59,351 nucleotides of DNA from Janthinobacterium sp. UMAB-56 (GCF_900095265.1 NZ_LT607667.1:1-59351); one strand, 5' to 3'; shown: positions 25,830 to 35,397, counted from the stretch's first letter. Notes: generated by a model from the sequence alone, not told the origin. A program made the numbers and translations.

Positions 25830-25899
25830 AATTAACGTCAAGATTCCCCCATCACCCGCCAGCCCATGCCAGCCAGTGTTCGCCTTGAAAGGAGACACC

Positions 25900-26994
25900 G
25901 TGTCGAGCACCTTCCCCATTTGCAATACCGAGCTGGTCGCCAATGAATTTGCCCGCCTGCGCCGCGAAAAGAAAGCCCGCCACCGCGACATCGCCGAGGA
26001 ACTGGGCATAGCCGAGGGCGAGCTGATCGCCGCGCACGCGGGCTTGTCGCTGGCCGATGGCGCTTTGCTGGGCGCCGAGCGCCTGCAGGCGGACTGGCCC
26101 GCGATCATCGCCGCGCTGGAACCGCTGGGCGAAGTCATGGCGCTGACGCGCAACGCCTCGTGCGTGCATGAAAAGATGGGCGTGTATCGAAAAGCCAGCC
26201 ACAACAATCATGTGGGCCTGGTGCTGGGCGGCGACATCGACTTGCGCGTGTTTTACCGTCAGTGGGCACATGGCTTTGCGGTACGCGAGATGGGAGAGCA
26301 AGAAGTGCAGCGCAGCCTGCAATTCTTTGACGCTGCAGGCCATGTCGTGCACAAGATTTTCCTCAAGCCGCACAGCGACCTGGCGGCCTACGACGCGCTG
26401 GTGACGCGCTTCGCCGACGCGGACCAGGCGGCCGGCATCGCCGTGGCGCCGCCAGCGCCGCCGCCGGCGGAACTGCCCGACGCGCGGATCGACGTGGCCG
26501 GTTTTCGCGCCGCCTGGGCCGACCTGCGCGACACGCATGAGTTTTTCAGCATGTTGAAAAAATTTTCGGTCTCGCGCCTGCAGGGGCTGCGCCTGGCCGA
26601 GGCGCGCTTCGTGCAGCAGATCGACAAATCCTGCGTGCTTGACCTGCTCAATGGCGCCGCCCTCGAAAAAGTATCCATCATGGCCTTCGTTGGCAATGCC
26701 GGCATGATCCAGATCCATTCGGGGCCCGTGCACAAGATCGCCGTGATGGGGCCATGGATCAATGTCCTCGACACGCGCTTCAACCTGCATTTGCGCGAAG
26801 ACCATGTCGCTAGCGCCTGGGTGGTCAGAAAGCCGACCGTCGATGGCCTGGTGACGTCCGTGGAACTGTTCGATGCCAGGGGCGACACCATCGCCATGTT
26901 CTTCGGCGAACGCAAGCCGGGCATGCATGAGCTGTGCGAATGGCGCCACATCGTCGAGCGCGTCGTGCAGGAGGGCGAACTATGCGCCGCATGA
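25900..26994 (+). CDS. hmuS: Haem-degrading/haem-trafficking factor HmuS
   Basis: A 364-residue member of the HemS/HmuS/ChuX family, made of two similar halves (~20-180 and ~205-355). These cytoplasmic proteins bind incoming haem and release iron or hand haem on. Family segments include EVMALTRNASCVHEKMG and, in the second half, FVGNAGMIQIHSGPV. The start is GTG 25900, directly after AAAGGAG at ideal spacing; an in-frame GTG at 25876 lacks one. It is first in the hmuSTUV operon. Confidence 0.92.
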   Translation: MSSTFPICNTELVANEFARLRREKKARHRDIAEELGIAEGELIAAHAGLSLADGALLGAERLQADWPAIIAALEPLGEVMALTRNASCVHEKMGVYRKASHNNHVGLVLGGDIDLRVFYRQWAHGFAVREMGEQEVQRSLQFFDAAGHVVHKIFLKPHSDLAAYDALVTRFADADQAAGIAVAPPAPPPAELPDARIDVAGFRAAWADLRDTHEFFSMLKKFSVSRLQGLRLAEARFVQQIDKSCVLDLLNGAALEKVSIMAFVGNAGMIQIHSGPVHKIAVMGPWINVLDTRFNLHLREDHVASAWVVRKPTVDGLVTSVELFDARGDTIAMFFGERKPGMHELCEWRHIVERVVQEGELCAA

Positions 26995-27908
26995 TCGCCG
27001 CCAGCGTGGCGCGCCGCATCGCGCTGAAAAAAATGGGGGCCGGCGCATTAGCGCTGGCCGCGCCGATGCAGGCGCTGGCGGCCGTCGCCGACGCATCCAA
27101 GCCGATGCTCAAAGCGCGGCGCATCGTCAGCGTGGGCGGCGCCCTGACGGAGATCGTCTACGCACTCGGGGCACAGGGAGAACTGGTGGGCGTCGATGCC
27201 ACCTCGCTGTATCCGGCCGTGGCGCAACAGCTGGCGCAGGTGGGTTATGCGCGCACCTTGTCGGCCGAAGGCGTGCTGTCGCTGGCCCCCACGCAGCTGA
27301 TCGCCACCGAGGAGGCAGGGCCGCAAGCGGTGCTGCGCCAGGTGCGCGCTGCGGGCGTGCCGGTGGCGGTGCTGAACGCGAATAACAAGTTCGAAGGCTT
27401 GCTCGAGCGCGTGAAACAGGTGGGCCGCATCACGGGTCGTGCCGACCCCGCCGCGCGCCTGGCGCAAGCCTTGCAGCAGCAGTGGGACGGCACCCTGGCC
27501 AGGGTGCACCAGCGCAGTCACGCGCCTGTGCGCGTGCTGTTCATCCTCGCCCATGCGCCGAACCAGGTGATGGTGGGCGGGCGCGAGACGGGGGCCGACG
27601 CCATGCTTGCGTATGCGGGCGCCGTCAATGTGATGGGCGGGCAGGCCGGTTTCGCCGGTTACAAGCCGCTCACGCCGGAGGCCGTGATCGCCGCGCGGCC
27701 CGACATCGTACTCGTCACGGACCAAGGCTTGAAGGCCTCGGGCGGCGTGGACGGCATCCTCAAATTACCGGGCCTGGCGCAGACGCCGGCCGCGCGCAAG
27801 CACCGCATCGTCTCGCAGGAAGCCATGCTGCTGCTGGGCTTTGGCCCGCGCATGCCGCAGGCCCTGGCCGAACTCGATGCCGCCTTCGCCAAAGCCATGG
27901 CGGCATGA
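26982..27908 (+). CDS. hmuT: Haem ABC transporter periplasmic binding protein HmuT
   Basis: A 308-residue binding protein of the haem uptake ABC transporter. The N-terminus has an RR-containing segment, then a hydrophobic stretch ending QALAA (residues ~15-36), likely an export signal. The body matches the helical-backbone siderophore/haem-binding fold (RRIVSVGGALTEIVYALG, GVDATSLYP, HAPNQVMVGGRETGADAML). ATG 26982 follows GGAGG at good spacing and overlaps the hmuS 3' end by 13 bases; ATG 26991 is an alternative. Confidence 0.92.
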   Translation: MRRMIAASVARRIALKKMGAGALALAAPMQALAAVADASKPMLKARRIVSVGGALTEIVYALGAQGELVGVDATSLYPAVAQQLAQVGYARTLSAEGVLSLAPTQLIATEEAGPQAVLRQVRAAGVPVAVLNANNKFEGLLERVKQVGRITGRADPAARLAQALQQQWDGTLARVHQRSHAPVRVLFILAHAPNQVMVGGRETGADAMLAYAGAVNVMGGQAGFAGYKPLTPEAVIAARPDIVLVTDQGLKASGGVDGILKLPGLAQTPAARKHRIVSQEAMLLLGFGPRMPQALAELDAAFAKAMAA

Positions 27909-28963
27909 ACGTGCGCGCGACGACGCCAGCAGCATCCTGGCGTTTGCCTCACTGGAGCGCTGGCGGGTTGCTGGCCATCGCACTGGCGTGCGGCTTGCTC
28001 GTCGCCGTGCAGGCGGGCGCCGTACCGGTGACCCTGGCCGACTGGCTGGCGCCCTGGCAAGCGGGCGATGAGGCACTGTCCGGCGGCGCGTACGTGCTGT
28101 GGCATATCCGTTTGCCGCGCGCCCTGTTCGCCATCCTGATCGGCGCCGCGCTGGCGCTGGCCGGCGGCCTGACGCAAGGGTTGTTTCGCAATCCGCTGGC
28201 CGACCCCGGGCTGCTGGGCGTGAGCAGCGGCGCCGCCTGCGCGGGCGCGGCCACCATCGTCTTCGCGGCCAGCCTGCACGTGGTGCCCGAGCTGCGCGTG
28301 TGGTTGCTGCCGGGGGCCGCCTTTGTCGGCGCCATGCTCATTTGCTTGCTGCTCGACCGCGTTGCCCGCTGGGCTACGCACGGCTCCATCGTCGGCCTGC
28401 TGCTGACGGGCGTGGCGCTGAACGCCATCACGGTGGCCATCATGGGCCTGTGCATTTACCTGGCTAGCGATGACCAGCTGCGCACCCTGACTTTCTGGAC
28501 CCTCGGTTCGCTGTCTGCCGGCAGCTGGCGCCAGGTGGCGGCCCTGTTGCTGGTGCTGGCCGCTGCGCTGTGGGCCACGCGTTTCCTGATGCGCTCATTG
28601 AACGCGCTGGCGCTGGGCGAGGCGCAAGCACTGCATGTGGGCATCGACGTGGGCCGGCTGCGCACGCAGGTGATCGTGCTGGTGGCCGTGTTGACGGGCT
28701 TTGCCGTCGCCTGGTGCGGCGGCATCGGCTTCATCGGCCTGATCGCGCCCCACCTGGTGCGCACCTGGCTGGGGGCTGACCAGCGTCGCGTGCTGCCGCT
28801 GGGGATGCTGATGGGCGGCTTGCTGCTGCTGTTGGCCGACACCCTGGCGCGCACCGTCGCCATCCCGGCGGAAGTGCCCGTCGGTATTTTCACGGCCCTG
28901 CTGGGTGGGCCCTTCTTCCTGATGCTGTTGCGGCGTTTCCGCCACGGCACTGCCTGGAGGTGA
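27905..28963 (+). CDS. hmuU: Haem ABC transporter permease HmuU
   Basis: A 352-residue FecCD-family permease with about ten membrane segments. Typical motifs are RLPRALFAILIGAALALAGG, the NPLADPGLLGVSSGA segment and IGFIGLIAPHLVR. It should form the inner-membrane channel with HmuV and receive haem from HmuT. ATG 27905 overlaps the hmuT stop as ATGA; the upstream open frame is the shadow of hmuT. Confidence 0.94.
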   Translation: MNVRATTPAASWRLPHWSAGGLLAIALACGLLVAVQAGAVPVTLADWLAPWQAGDEALSGGAYVLWHIRLPRALFAILIGAALALAGGLTQGLFRNPLADPGLLGVSSGAACAGAATIVFAASLHVVPELRVWLLPGAAFVGAMLICLLLDRVARWATHGSIVGLLLTGVALNAITVAIMGLCIYLASDDQLRTLTFWTLGSLSAGSWRQVAALLLVLAAALWATRFLMRSLNALALGEAQALHVGIDVGRLRTQVIVLVAVLTGFAVAWCGGIGFIGLIAPHLVRTWLGADQRRVLPLGMLMGGLLLLLADTLARTVAIPAEVPVGIFTALLGGPFFLMLLRRFRHGTAWR

Positions 28964-28965
28964 AC

Positions 28966-29754
28966 ATGACACCCATACTGGAACTCTCCTTCGCCACCAC
29001 GCAACTGGGCCCGCAGTATTTCGGCCCTTTCAACGTGCAGGTGGCACCGGGGGAGCGCATCGCCGTCCTTGGCCCCAGCGGCGCTGGCAAGTCGACCCTG
29101 CTCAAGCTGATGGCGCGCGAACTGCAGCCGCAGGCGGGCCGTGTGGCGTTCGCGGGCCGGCCGCTGGCGCAGTGGTCGCTGGCCGAATTGGCGCTGCGCC
29201 GCGCCGTCCTGCCGCAAGGTTCGAACGTGGCCTTCGGAATGCAGTGCGCGCTGGTGATCGGCCTGGGGCGGGTGGCACGCCTGGTTGACCCGCAACTGGG
29301 GCAGATCGTGCAGGACGCGGCCGCCCTGGCGCACGCCGCACATTTGCTGGATCGCCGCCTGGACACCCTGTCTGGCGGCGAACAGGCGAGGGTGCAGCTG
29401 GCGCGCATTTTTGCGCAATTGTGGGATGTGGAAAACGGCTTGATACTGGTCGACGAACCGCTGGCGGCGCTCGATCCCGGCCTGCAGTTCGATCTGCTCC
29501 ATAGCCTGCAGCAGTTTTGCGCCGCGCGCGGCCACGCCGTCATCGCCATCCTGCACGATATCAACCATGCCTTGCTGGGTTTCGAGCGCTTGCTGCTGCT
29601 GCGTTCGGGCCAGCTGGTCGCCGATATCGCCAGCGATGCCGGCGCCGTTCCCGCCCTGGCCGCGCTATACGGCATTGCCCTGACGACGGCGACCAACAGC
29701 GACGGCGACGTGTGCGTTATCCCTGCACGAAGCGCGGTACGCAGGGCGGCCTGA
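28966..29754 (+). CDS. hmuV: Haem ABC transporter ATP-binding protein HmuV
   Basis: The ATPase of the haem importer, 262 residues. Walker A is GPSGAGKST (36-44), the signature is LSGGEQARVQLARIF and Walker B is LILVDEPLAALDPG, followed by the switch histidine in AILHDINHAL. ATG 28966 follows GGAGG by five bases, just past the hmuU stop. It ends the operon, five bases from a convergent unknown gene. No outer-membrane haem receptor or TonB system is seen in the window. Confidence 0.94.
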   Translation: MTPILELSFATTQLGPQYFGPFNVQVAPGERIAVLGPSGAGKSTLLKLMARELQPQAGRVAFAGRPLAQWSLAELALRRAVLPQGSNVAFGMQCALVIGLGRVARLVDPQLGQIVQDAAALAHAAHLLDRRLDTLSGGEQARVQLARIFAQLWDVENGLILVDEPLAALDPGLQFDLLHSLQQFCAARGHAVIAILHDINHALLGFERLLLLRSGQLVADIASDAGAVPALAALYGIALTTATNSDGDVCVIPARSAVRRAA

Positions 29755-29759
29755 CTCAC

Positions 29760-30194
29760 TCACCACACGTCCGTCGCGCGCGGCCGCGCCATCTGGCCGC
29801 TGCCCAACAGCCACACCATCAGGGCGTCGGCTTGTTCACGCGTGGCAGCAACTTCCTGCACGATGCCGAAGGCTTGCATGGCGCCGGCCGCCATTACCTG
29901 CAGGCGCGCGCGTTCCTCTGCATCGGCTTCGATGGAGACCAGGCCCCGGCAAATGGCGGCCAGCGCCAGCTTGTTATGCTTGAGCCACAGGCCACGCCGC
30001 CTGCGGTCGATGTGGGCTTCGTCGCTGCGTTCCTTTTCGAACAGCAGGACGAACGGTAGACCGTGGCGCAGCAGGGCGTCCATGTCGTTTTCCCACAGCG
30101 GGGCATAGCCGGTGACGGCTGTTTCAGGGCGAAAGCGCACGATGGGAAAGTCGCTGACGTCGTGGATGGAGAAGTGTGCGGGATTCGGTTTCAT
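29760..30194 (-). CDS. Unknown protein at the end of the efflux operon
   Basis: A 144-residue soluble protein with no signal peptide or membrane segment. It begins MKPNPAHFSIHDVSDFPIVRF and is mostly helical-looking, with a basic segment (IDRRRRGLWLKHNK). I do not recognise it. Its start overlaps the nodT-like stop by 4 bases (ATGA), so it is co-translated with the exporter genes and may be an accessory or a detoxification factor. It converges on hmuV with a 5-base spacer. Confidence 0.75.
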   Translation of the reverse strand: MKPNPAHFSIHDVSDFPIVRFRPETAVTGYAPLWENDMDALLRHGLPFVLLFEKERSDEAHIDRRRRGLWLKHNKLALAAICRGLVSIEADAEERARLQVMAAGAMQAFGIVQEVAATREQADALMVWLLGSGQMARPRATDVW

Positions 30195-31630
30195 GGCGTG
30201 CTTTCTTGCGAGGTGGTTGAAAATGCTTGCCAGCCGCCGCCCAGCGCCTTGTAGACCTGGACCAGTGACAGCGCAGCGGTGGCGCGGCTGTCGACCAGCG
30301 CCGCTTCGTTGTTCAATAAAGTGTTTTGCACATGCAGCACGTTGATCAGGTCCGTGCCGCCCTGGCGGTACTGCAGTTCCGCGCTGCCCAGCGCGCGCCG
30401 TCCCTGTTTGACGGCGTCATCGAGGCTGGCCTGGCGGCGGGCGTTGGCCTGGTAGCCCGAGAGCGCATCTTCCACCTCATGCCAGGCGGCCAGCACCGTC
30501 TGGCGGTAGGCGATGGCCGCCTCCTGCTGCTGTGCCTCGCGCAATTGCAGCTTGCCGCGCAGGCGGCCAGCATCGAACAGGGGCACGCTGAAGCCGGGGC
30601 CGAAGGCAAAGTGCCTGGCGTCCCAGCCGATGTCTGACAGCTGCATCGCCTGCAGGCCGATGCTGCCCGAGAGCGTGATGCGCGGATAAAAATCGCCTTG
30701 TGCCACGCCGATGGCGGCCGTGGCCGCGTGCAGCTGCGCTTCTGCGCGGCGGATGTCGGGACGGCGTTCGGCCAGGCTACTCGGCACGCCCAACTGCACC
30801 TGCATGGCCACGGCCGGAATGTCCCCGCTTGCCGCCAGTTCCGCCTGCAAGGCTTGCGGCGGCAGTGCCAGCAAGAGGGCGAGGGCATTGCCCAGTCGCG
30901 CTGCGCGCTGCTGCAGCGGCGGCAGGCGCGCTTCGATGGTGGCCACGTGGGCCGCCGCCTCGGCTTCGTCGAGCTGGGTCGCCGCGCCTTCGCGCAGGCG
31001 GATGCGCGTCAGGTTCAATGTATGGCCGGCGATATCGAGCAGTTGCTGCGTGATGGCCAGGGTCTGCTGCGCGCCGCGCAACTCGATGTAGTCGCGCGCC
31101 GTCTCGGCCAGCACGGCCAGCAGCACGCCGCGCTGCGTTTCCAGGGCCACCTCGACCCTGGCGTCGGCCGCTTCCACTTCGCGCCGCACGCGGCCCCACA
31201 GGTCCAGTTCCCAGGCCGCATCGAGGTTGCCTTGCCACAGGCTGTAGGCGGATTGGCCGTTGTTGCGCGACGGGTCGCTCAAGCCCTGCTCGCTGTTGCG
31301 CGCGCGACTGTAGTTGCCATTCGCGCCCAGGGACGGGCCTTGCGCGGCGCCGGCCACGCCGCGCGCGGCGCGGCTTTGTTGCAGCCGGCTGCTTGCCGCC
31401 AGCACGTCGAGGTTGGCGCCGGCGGCGCGCTGCAGCAAGGACGACAGGGTGCTATCGCCAAAGCTGTCCCACCAGCGCTGTTCGATGGCGCCATCTTGTG
31501 CTGCGGCGAAACGGGCGTCCTGCGCCTGGCGCCATTGCTGTCCCAGTGTGTTGTGCGGGCGCCGGAAGTCGCTGCCGACGCTGCCGCAGCCGGCCAGGCC
31601 CAGGGCAGTGATGAAGATCAGTGCTTTCAT
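30191..31630 (-). CDS. NodT-family outer membrane efflux lipoprotein
   Basis: A 479-residue TolC-like outer membrane factor. A lipoprotein signal with lipobox LAGC (C15) anchors it; two long helical-hairpin repeats with the family segments LGQQWRQAQD, RPDIRRAEAQLHAATAAIG and FSVPLFDAGR follow. It should form the exit duct for the EmrA/EmrB-like pump encoded just upstream (4-base overlap with the adaptor gene). Confidence 0.93.
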   Translation of the reverse strand: MKALIFITALGLAGCGSVGSDFRRPHNTLGQQWRQAQDARFAAAQDGAIEQRWWDSFGDSTLSSLLQRAAGANLDVLAASSRLQQSRAARGVAGAAQGPSLGANGNYSRARNSEQGLSDPSRNNGQSAYSLWQGNLDAAWELDLWGRVRREVEAADARVEVALETQRGVLLAVLAETARDYIELRGAQQTLAITQQLLDIAGHTLNLTRIRLREGAATQLDEAEAAAHVATIEARLPPLQQRAARLGNALALLLALPPQALQAELAASGDIPAVAMQVQLGVPSSLAERRPDIRRAEAQLHAATAAIGVAQGDFYPRITLSGSIGLQAMQLSDIGWDARHFAFGPGFSVPLFDAGRLRGKLQLREAQQQEAAIAYRQTVLAAWHEVEDALSGYQANARRQASLDDAVKQGRRALGSAELQYRQGGTDLINVLHVQNTLLNNEAALVDSRATAALSLVQVYKALGGGWQAFSTTSQESTP

Positions 31631-32709
31631 CGTGCGCTCACCTGTTGCAGCTGTTGGCGGCGCATGGACGTATCGATGCGCACTTCGGCCGACATGCCCA
31701 CGCGCAGGCGGTTGCCCCGGTCCGTGTCGCCATCCTGGCCTGCATCGAGCGCGATCCTGACGGGGATGCGCTGCACTACCTTGGTGAAATTGCCGGTAGC
31801 GTTCTCCGGCGCGATGGCGGCAAACGTCACGCCCGTGGCGGGCGCGATGCTGTCCACCGTGCCGCGCAGGAGCACGCCCGGATAGGCGTCGACGGCGATG
31901 CTGGCGCGCTGGCCCCGGCGCACGTGGGTCAGCTGGGTTTCCTGCAGATTGGCGACGACGAAAGTGCGGTTCAAGGGCACCACGGCCAGCAGGCTGGCGC
32001 CGGGAGCCACCAGGGCGCCGACGCGCACGGCACGGCGTCCCACGATACCGTCGATGGGGGCGCGCAGCTGGGTATGCGATAAATCAAGTTCGGCCCGTTG
32101 CAGACCGGCGCGGGCACGCAGCAGGGTCGCCTCTGCCGCGCCTTGCTGCGCCTGCAGGATTTCCGTCTGCTTGCGGGTGGAGGCCAGGGCGGCGCGGTTC
32201 TGCGCCAGGCGCGCGCGGCTCACATCGAAGCGCGATTGTGCCTGCTGCGCGTTTTGCACGCTGCCTGCGCCCTGGCTGGCCAGGTGCGTTGAGCGGGCCA
32301 GCTCTTGCTGCGCCAGTTTGTCTTCCGCCTGGTTGGCATCGACCAGGGTGGTGGCTTGCTCGATCACCGATTGCTGGCGCTGCACCGTGGCGTGGGTCGT
32401 GGCCAGCTGGGCTGCGGCACTGGCCACGTCGGCGCGGGCCGAGGCGACGGCCGCCTGGTAGTCGCGCTCATCGATGCGCACCAGCAACTGGCCTGCCTTG
32501 ACAGGCTGGTTGTCTTCCACCAGCACTTCCCGCACGATGCCGCCCACCTTGGGCGACAGCACAGTGTAGTCGGCGCTGACGAAGGCGTCGTCGGTGCTTT
32601 GTTCGTCGCCTCGGGCGAATAGCAGTTGCCAGGCGCAAAAGGCGAGGGCGCAGGCCAGCAGGGCCAGGCCGAGGATAAAAGCGCGCGAGCGCAGGATGGG
32701 GGCAGTCAT
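31627..32709 (-). CDS. EmrA-like membrane fusion protein
   Basis: A 360-residue HlyD/EmrA-family periplasmic adaptor with one N-terminal membrane anchor (~10-30), a lipoyl-like domain (GGIVREVLVEDNQPVKAGQLLVRID split around a long coiled coil ~95-200) and a beta-barrel C-terminal part (NLQETQLTHVRRGQRA). It couples the MFS pump to the NodT-like duct. It lies 42 bases after the pump gene and overlaps the duct gene by 4 bases. Confidence 0.93.
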   Translation of the reverse strand: MTAPILRSRAFILGLALLACALAFCAWQLLFARGDEQSTDDAFVSADYTVLSPKVGGIVREVLVEDNQPVKAGQLLVRIDERDYQAAVASARADVASAAAQLATTHATVQRQQSVIEQATTLVDANQAEDKLAQQELARSTHLASQGAGSVQNAQQAQSRFDVSRARLAQNRAALASTRKQTEILQAQQGAAEATLLRARAGLQRAELDLSHTQLRAPIDGIVGRRAVRVGALVAPGASLLAVVPLNRTFVVANLQETQLTHVRRGQRASIAVDAYPGVLLRGTVDSIAPATGVTFAAIAPENATGNFTKVVQRIPVRIALDAGQDGDTDRGNRLRVGMSAEVRIDTSMRRQQLQQVSAR

Positions 32710-32751
32710 GGTGGGGTTCTTTCGTAAAAATGAAAACTCAAGAAGGTCGGT

Positions 32752-34296
32752 TCAAGCAGCGCGCGGCGGATAGACGCGCGTCGGCAGGATGGGAATGATC
32801 ACAATCATGGCCAGCGCGATGGCTGCCACGGTGAGGTACAGGTCGGACGAGGTCAGGGTGACGACTTGGGCATGCATGCGCTGCGCCAGACCTGGCACGT
32901 CCACGGAGATCGGCAGATTGCCCAGGCGATCGCTGAGCACCGTCGAATGAAAATGGTTGCGGCGCGTGATCAGCGCATCGAGCACGCCGGTGGCGACGAC
33001 GGCCGACATGCCCTTGATGGTGTTGAACCAGGCGGAGGCGAACGGGCCATCCTGCGGCGCCAGACCGGTGGTGGCCAGCAGCAGCAAGGGGATCACGGCC
33101 ATGGGTTGGGCAAAGATCTGCACCGCTTGCAGCAGGTAGAAATGCGTGCGTATCGAGTCCGGCGACATGCGCGCACCCAGCATGCAGGACAGGGCCAGCA
33201 TGGCCAGGCCGATGGCCAGCACCCAGCGGCAGTCGACCGCGCGGATGTTGCACAGGGCGGCCACCAGCGGCAGGGCGATCAACTGCGGCAGCGCTACCAT
33301 CAGCATCACGGGCGCCGTCTGCAGCGGACGGTAAGCGTGTACCTGCGCCAGGTAGGACGAGGGGATGAGGATCACGGCCAGCAGCACGAACAGCACGCCG
33401 CCCAGGGTCAGCAGGGCGTGGCTGAGGTTGCGCCGCGACAGCAACTGCAGCTTGAAAAATGGCAGCGGGTGCGACCACTCGTTGATGAGAAACGATAGCA
33501 GCAGCAGGAAGCCGCCGCCCAACAGCACGCAAATCAGGGGCGAGGCGAACCACGCTAGGCGCTCGCCCTGCAGCAAGCCGACCACCAGCATGCTGATGGC
33601 TGGCAGGCCAAGCAGCAGGCCGCGCCAGTCGAACTGGCGCAAGCGATCGAGGCGCAGCGGGTCTTGCGGCAAGCCCCACGACACCATCAGCAGGGCGACG
33701 ATGCTGCCCGGGATGATTTGCCAGAAGGCCCATTGCCAGCCCAGGTACTCGGTCCAGAAGGCGGCCAGTGGCGTGCCCAGGCTGGGACCGAAGGTGGCGC
33801 TCAGCGCATAGCCGCCCAGGCCATACAGCTTGATATTCGGCGGCAGGAAGCGCAGCGCCACCGTCATCAGCATGGGTGGCAGGGCGCCGCCGGCCGCGCC
33901 CTGCACCACGCGCAGGAAGACCAGCACGGACAGGTTCGGCGCCAACGGGCATAGCAGGCCGGCGGCCATGCAGACGATGATGGCGGCAGCCGTCAGGCGG
34001 CGCAGCGAAAATGTGACGGAGCACCACGGCGCAAACGCCATGGCCGATACCGAGGCGGCCGCATACAGGGCGACGAGCCAGCTGGCGTCGTCGCGCGTGA
34101 TGCCCATGGCGCCGCGGATGTCGGCCAGCGCGACCTTGGTGATGTTTTCATTCAGGCCGGCCACCAGCACGGCCAGCAGCACGCCGGCCAGGCCCGTGGC
34201 CAGGCGCAGGCCAAAAACTGGCGGCGCGGGAGGCACTGGCGGTGAAGGTGGTGGCGCCGTCGTCGGGACGGCGCCGGGATGCAGTACAGCGGACAC
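32752..34296 (-). CDS. EmrB-like DHA2-family MFS drug exporter
   Basis: A 514-residue major facilitator with about 14 membrane segments and a Pro-rich cytoplasmic N-terminus (~1-28). Segments typical of the DHA2 family include WLVALYAAASVSAMAFAPW and FLRVVQGAAGGALPPMLM (motif C-like region). With the adaptor and NodT-like duct it forms a proton-driven tripartite exporter for hydrophobic compounds. It lies about 100 bases after a LysR gene on the same strand, which probably controls it. Confidence 0.92.
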   Translation of the reverse strand: MSAVLHPGAVPTTAPPPSPPVPPAPPVFGLRLATGLAGVLLAVLVAGLNENITKVALADIRGAMGITRDDASWLVALYAAASVSAMAFAPWCSVTFSLRRLTAAAIIVCMAAGLLCPLAPNLSVLVFLRVVQGAAGGALPPMLMTVALRFLPPNIKLYGLGGYALSATFGPSLGTPLAAFWTEYLGWQWAFWQIIPGSIVALLMVSWGLPQDPLRLDRLRQFDWRGLLLGLPAISMLVVGLLQGERLAWFASPLICVLLGGGFLLLLSFLINEWSHPLPFFKLQLLSRRNLSHALLTLGGVLFVLLAVILIPSSYLAQVHAYRPLQTAPVMLMVALPQLIALPLVAALCNIRAVDCRWVLAIGLAMLALSCMLGARMSPDSIRTHFYLLQAVQIFAQPMAVIPLLLLATTGLAPQDGPFASAWFNTIKGMSAVVATGVLDALITRRNHFHSTVLSDRLGNLPISVDVPGLAQRMHAQVVTLTSSDLYLTVAAIALAMIVIIPILPTRVYPPRAA

Positions 34297-34376
34297 AGGG
34301 AACTCCGTGGATGAGAATCAGTCCACGCAGTATAGGTAGCGCTAAATAGGATGAAAATTGATCATTGATGAAGTCT

Positions 34377-34398
34377 GAATTGCGTGCCACGCAATGAT
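34377..34398. repeat. Hairpin at the 3' end of the lysR gene, upstream of emrB
   Basis: ATTGCGT and ACGCAAT with a 3-base spacer, inside a slightly longer imperfect dyad, lie next to the LysR stop codon and in front of the pump gene. It could be a weak terminator/attenuator or a regulator site. Confidence 0.4.
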
Positions 34399-35319
34399 TC
34401 AAGCATCCGCTGGCGTGCTGCTGCACAGCTCCTTGATCGTGCGACGCAGCCAGCGGTGCGCATGGTCGTGGTCGAGGCGCGGGTGCCAGGCCTGGAAGAT
34501 TTCAACGCCGTCGACGGGGATGGGCAGCTGAAACGTGCGCAGCTTCAAGCCCAGCCGCTCGACGATGGCCAGCAGCGGCGTGGGCATCAGCGGCAGCAGC
34601 AGGCGCGAATCGGCCACGGCGAAGATGGCGGACTGAAAATTAGGGCTGATCAGTGAAACCCTGCGCGTGTAGCCCCGCTCGGCCAGGGCGGCATCGAATG
34701 GGCCACGTGCCAGGCCGCGCCGCGAGACGCTGATATGTTCATATTCTGTAAAACTGTCGAGGTTGACGGGGCCGTCGAAGATCGGGTGGTCATTGCGGGC
34801 GATGCCGACAAAGGAACTGGTAAACAGCTGCTGCAGCTTGATGTCGGGCGCAAAGGCGCGCCGCGCGCTGATGTAAAGGTCGATGCGGCCCGCGTGCAGG
34901 GCATCGCTTTCCGTGGCGCCGTCGCCTTCGGGCACGAAGCGCAGCGCCGTGTGCGGCGCATGGATGGCCAGCAGGTCGCGCAGCTTGCCGCCGTATGCGC
35001 CGACAAATACGTCGTTGGCGCACAGGCTGAAAGTGCGTTCCAGGGTGCGCAAGTCCACTTCACGGCCGGAGGTGAAGATGGCGTGCGCCTGCTCCACCAC
35101 GCCGCGCACCTGCTCGCGCAATTCCAGCGCGCGCGGGGTAGGCGCCAGGCCGCGCCCGGAGCGCACGAAGACGGGGTCGCCGATGGCGTCGCGGATGCGC
35201 GCCAGCGTGCGGCTCATGGCCGGTGCGCTCAAATTCATGCGCCGCGCGGCGGCCACGGCGCTGCCTTCCTCGAGCAGGATGTCAAGGGCGACGAGCAGGT
35301 TCAGGTCGGGGAGTTTCAT
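34399..35319 (-). CDS. LysR-family regulator of the efflux operon
   Basis: A 306-residue LysR regulator: helix-turn-helix at ~6-65 (DLNLLVALDILLEEGSAVAAARRMNLSAPAMSR) and effector domain ~90-295. It is the first gene of the strand-co-oriented group lysR-emrB-emrA-nodT-unknown, so control of the exporter is likely. It could be in the same transcript or separated by the hairpin at 34377. The inducer is unknown. Confidence 0.9.
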   Translation of the reverse strand: MKLPDLNLLVALDILLEEGSAVAAARRMNLSAPAMSRTLARIRDAIGDPVFVRSGRGLAPTPRALELREQVRGVVEQAHAIFTSGREVDLRTLERTFSLCANDVFVGAYGGKLRDLLAIHAPHTALRFVPEGDGATESDALHAGRIDLYISARRAFAPDIKLQQLFTSSFVGIARNDHPIFDGPVNLDSFTEYEHISVSRRGLARGPFDAALAERGYTRRVSLISPNFQSAIFAVADSRLLLPLMPTPLLAIVERLGLKLRTFQLPIPVDGVEIFQAWHPRLDHDHAHRWLRRTIKELCSSTPADA

Positions 35320-35352
35320 GCGGCGATTATAGCTCTTGGGCTAATGCCAGCG

Positions 35353-35377
35353 CTGCGCCGGCAGGACGCCGGCGCAG
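35353..35377 (-). terminator. Hairpin after the SEC-C protein gene
   Basis: CTGCGCCGGC and GCCGGCGCAG with a 5-base loop, 20 bases past the gene end. The stem is perfect but no T run follows, so the call is tentative. Confidence 0.45.
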
Positions 35378-35397
35378 GGGGAGATGCTACTGCGGGA

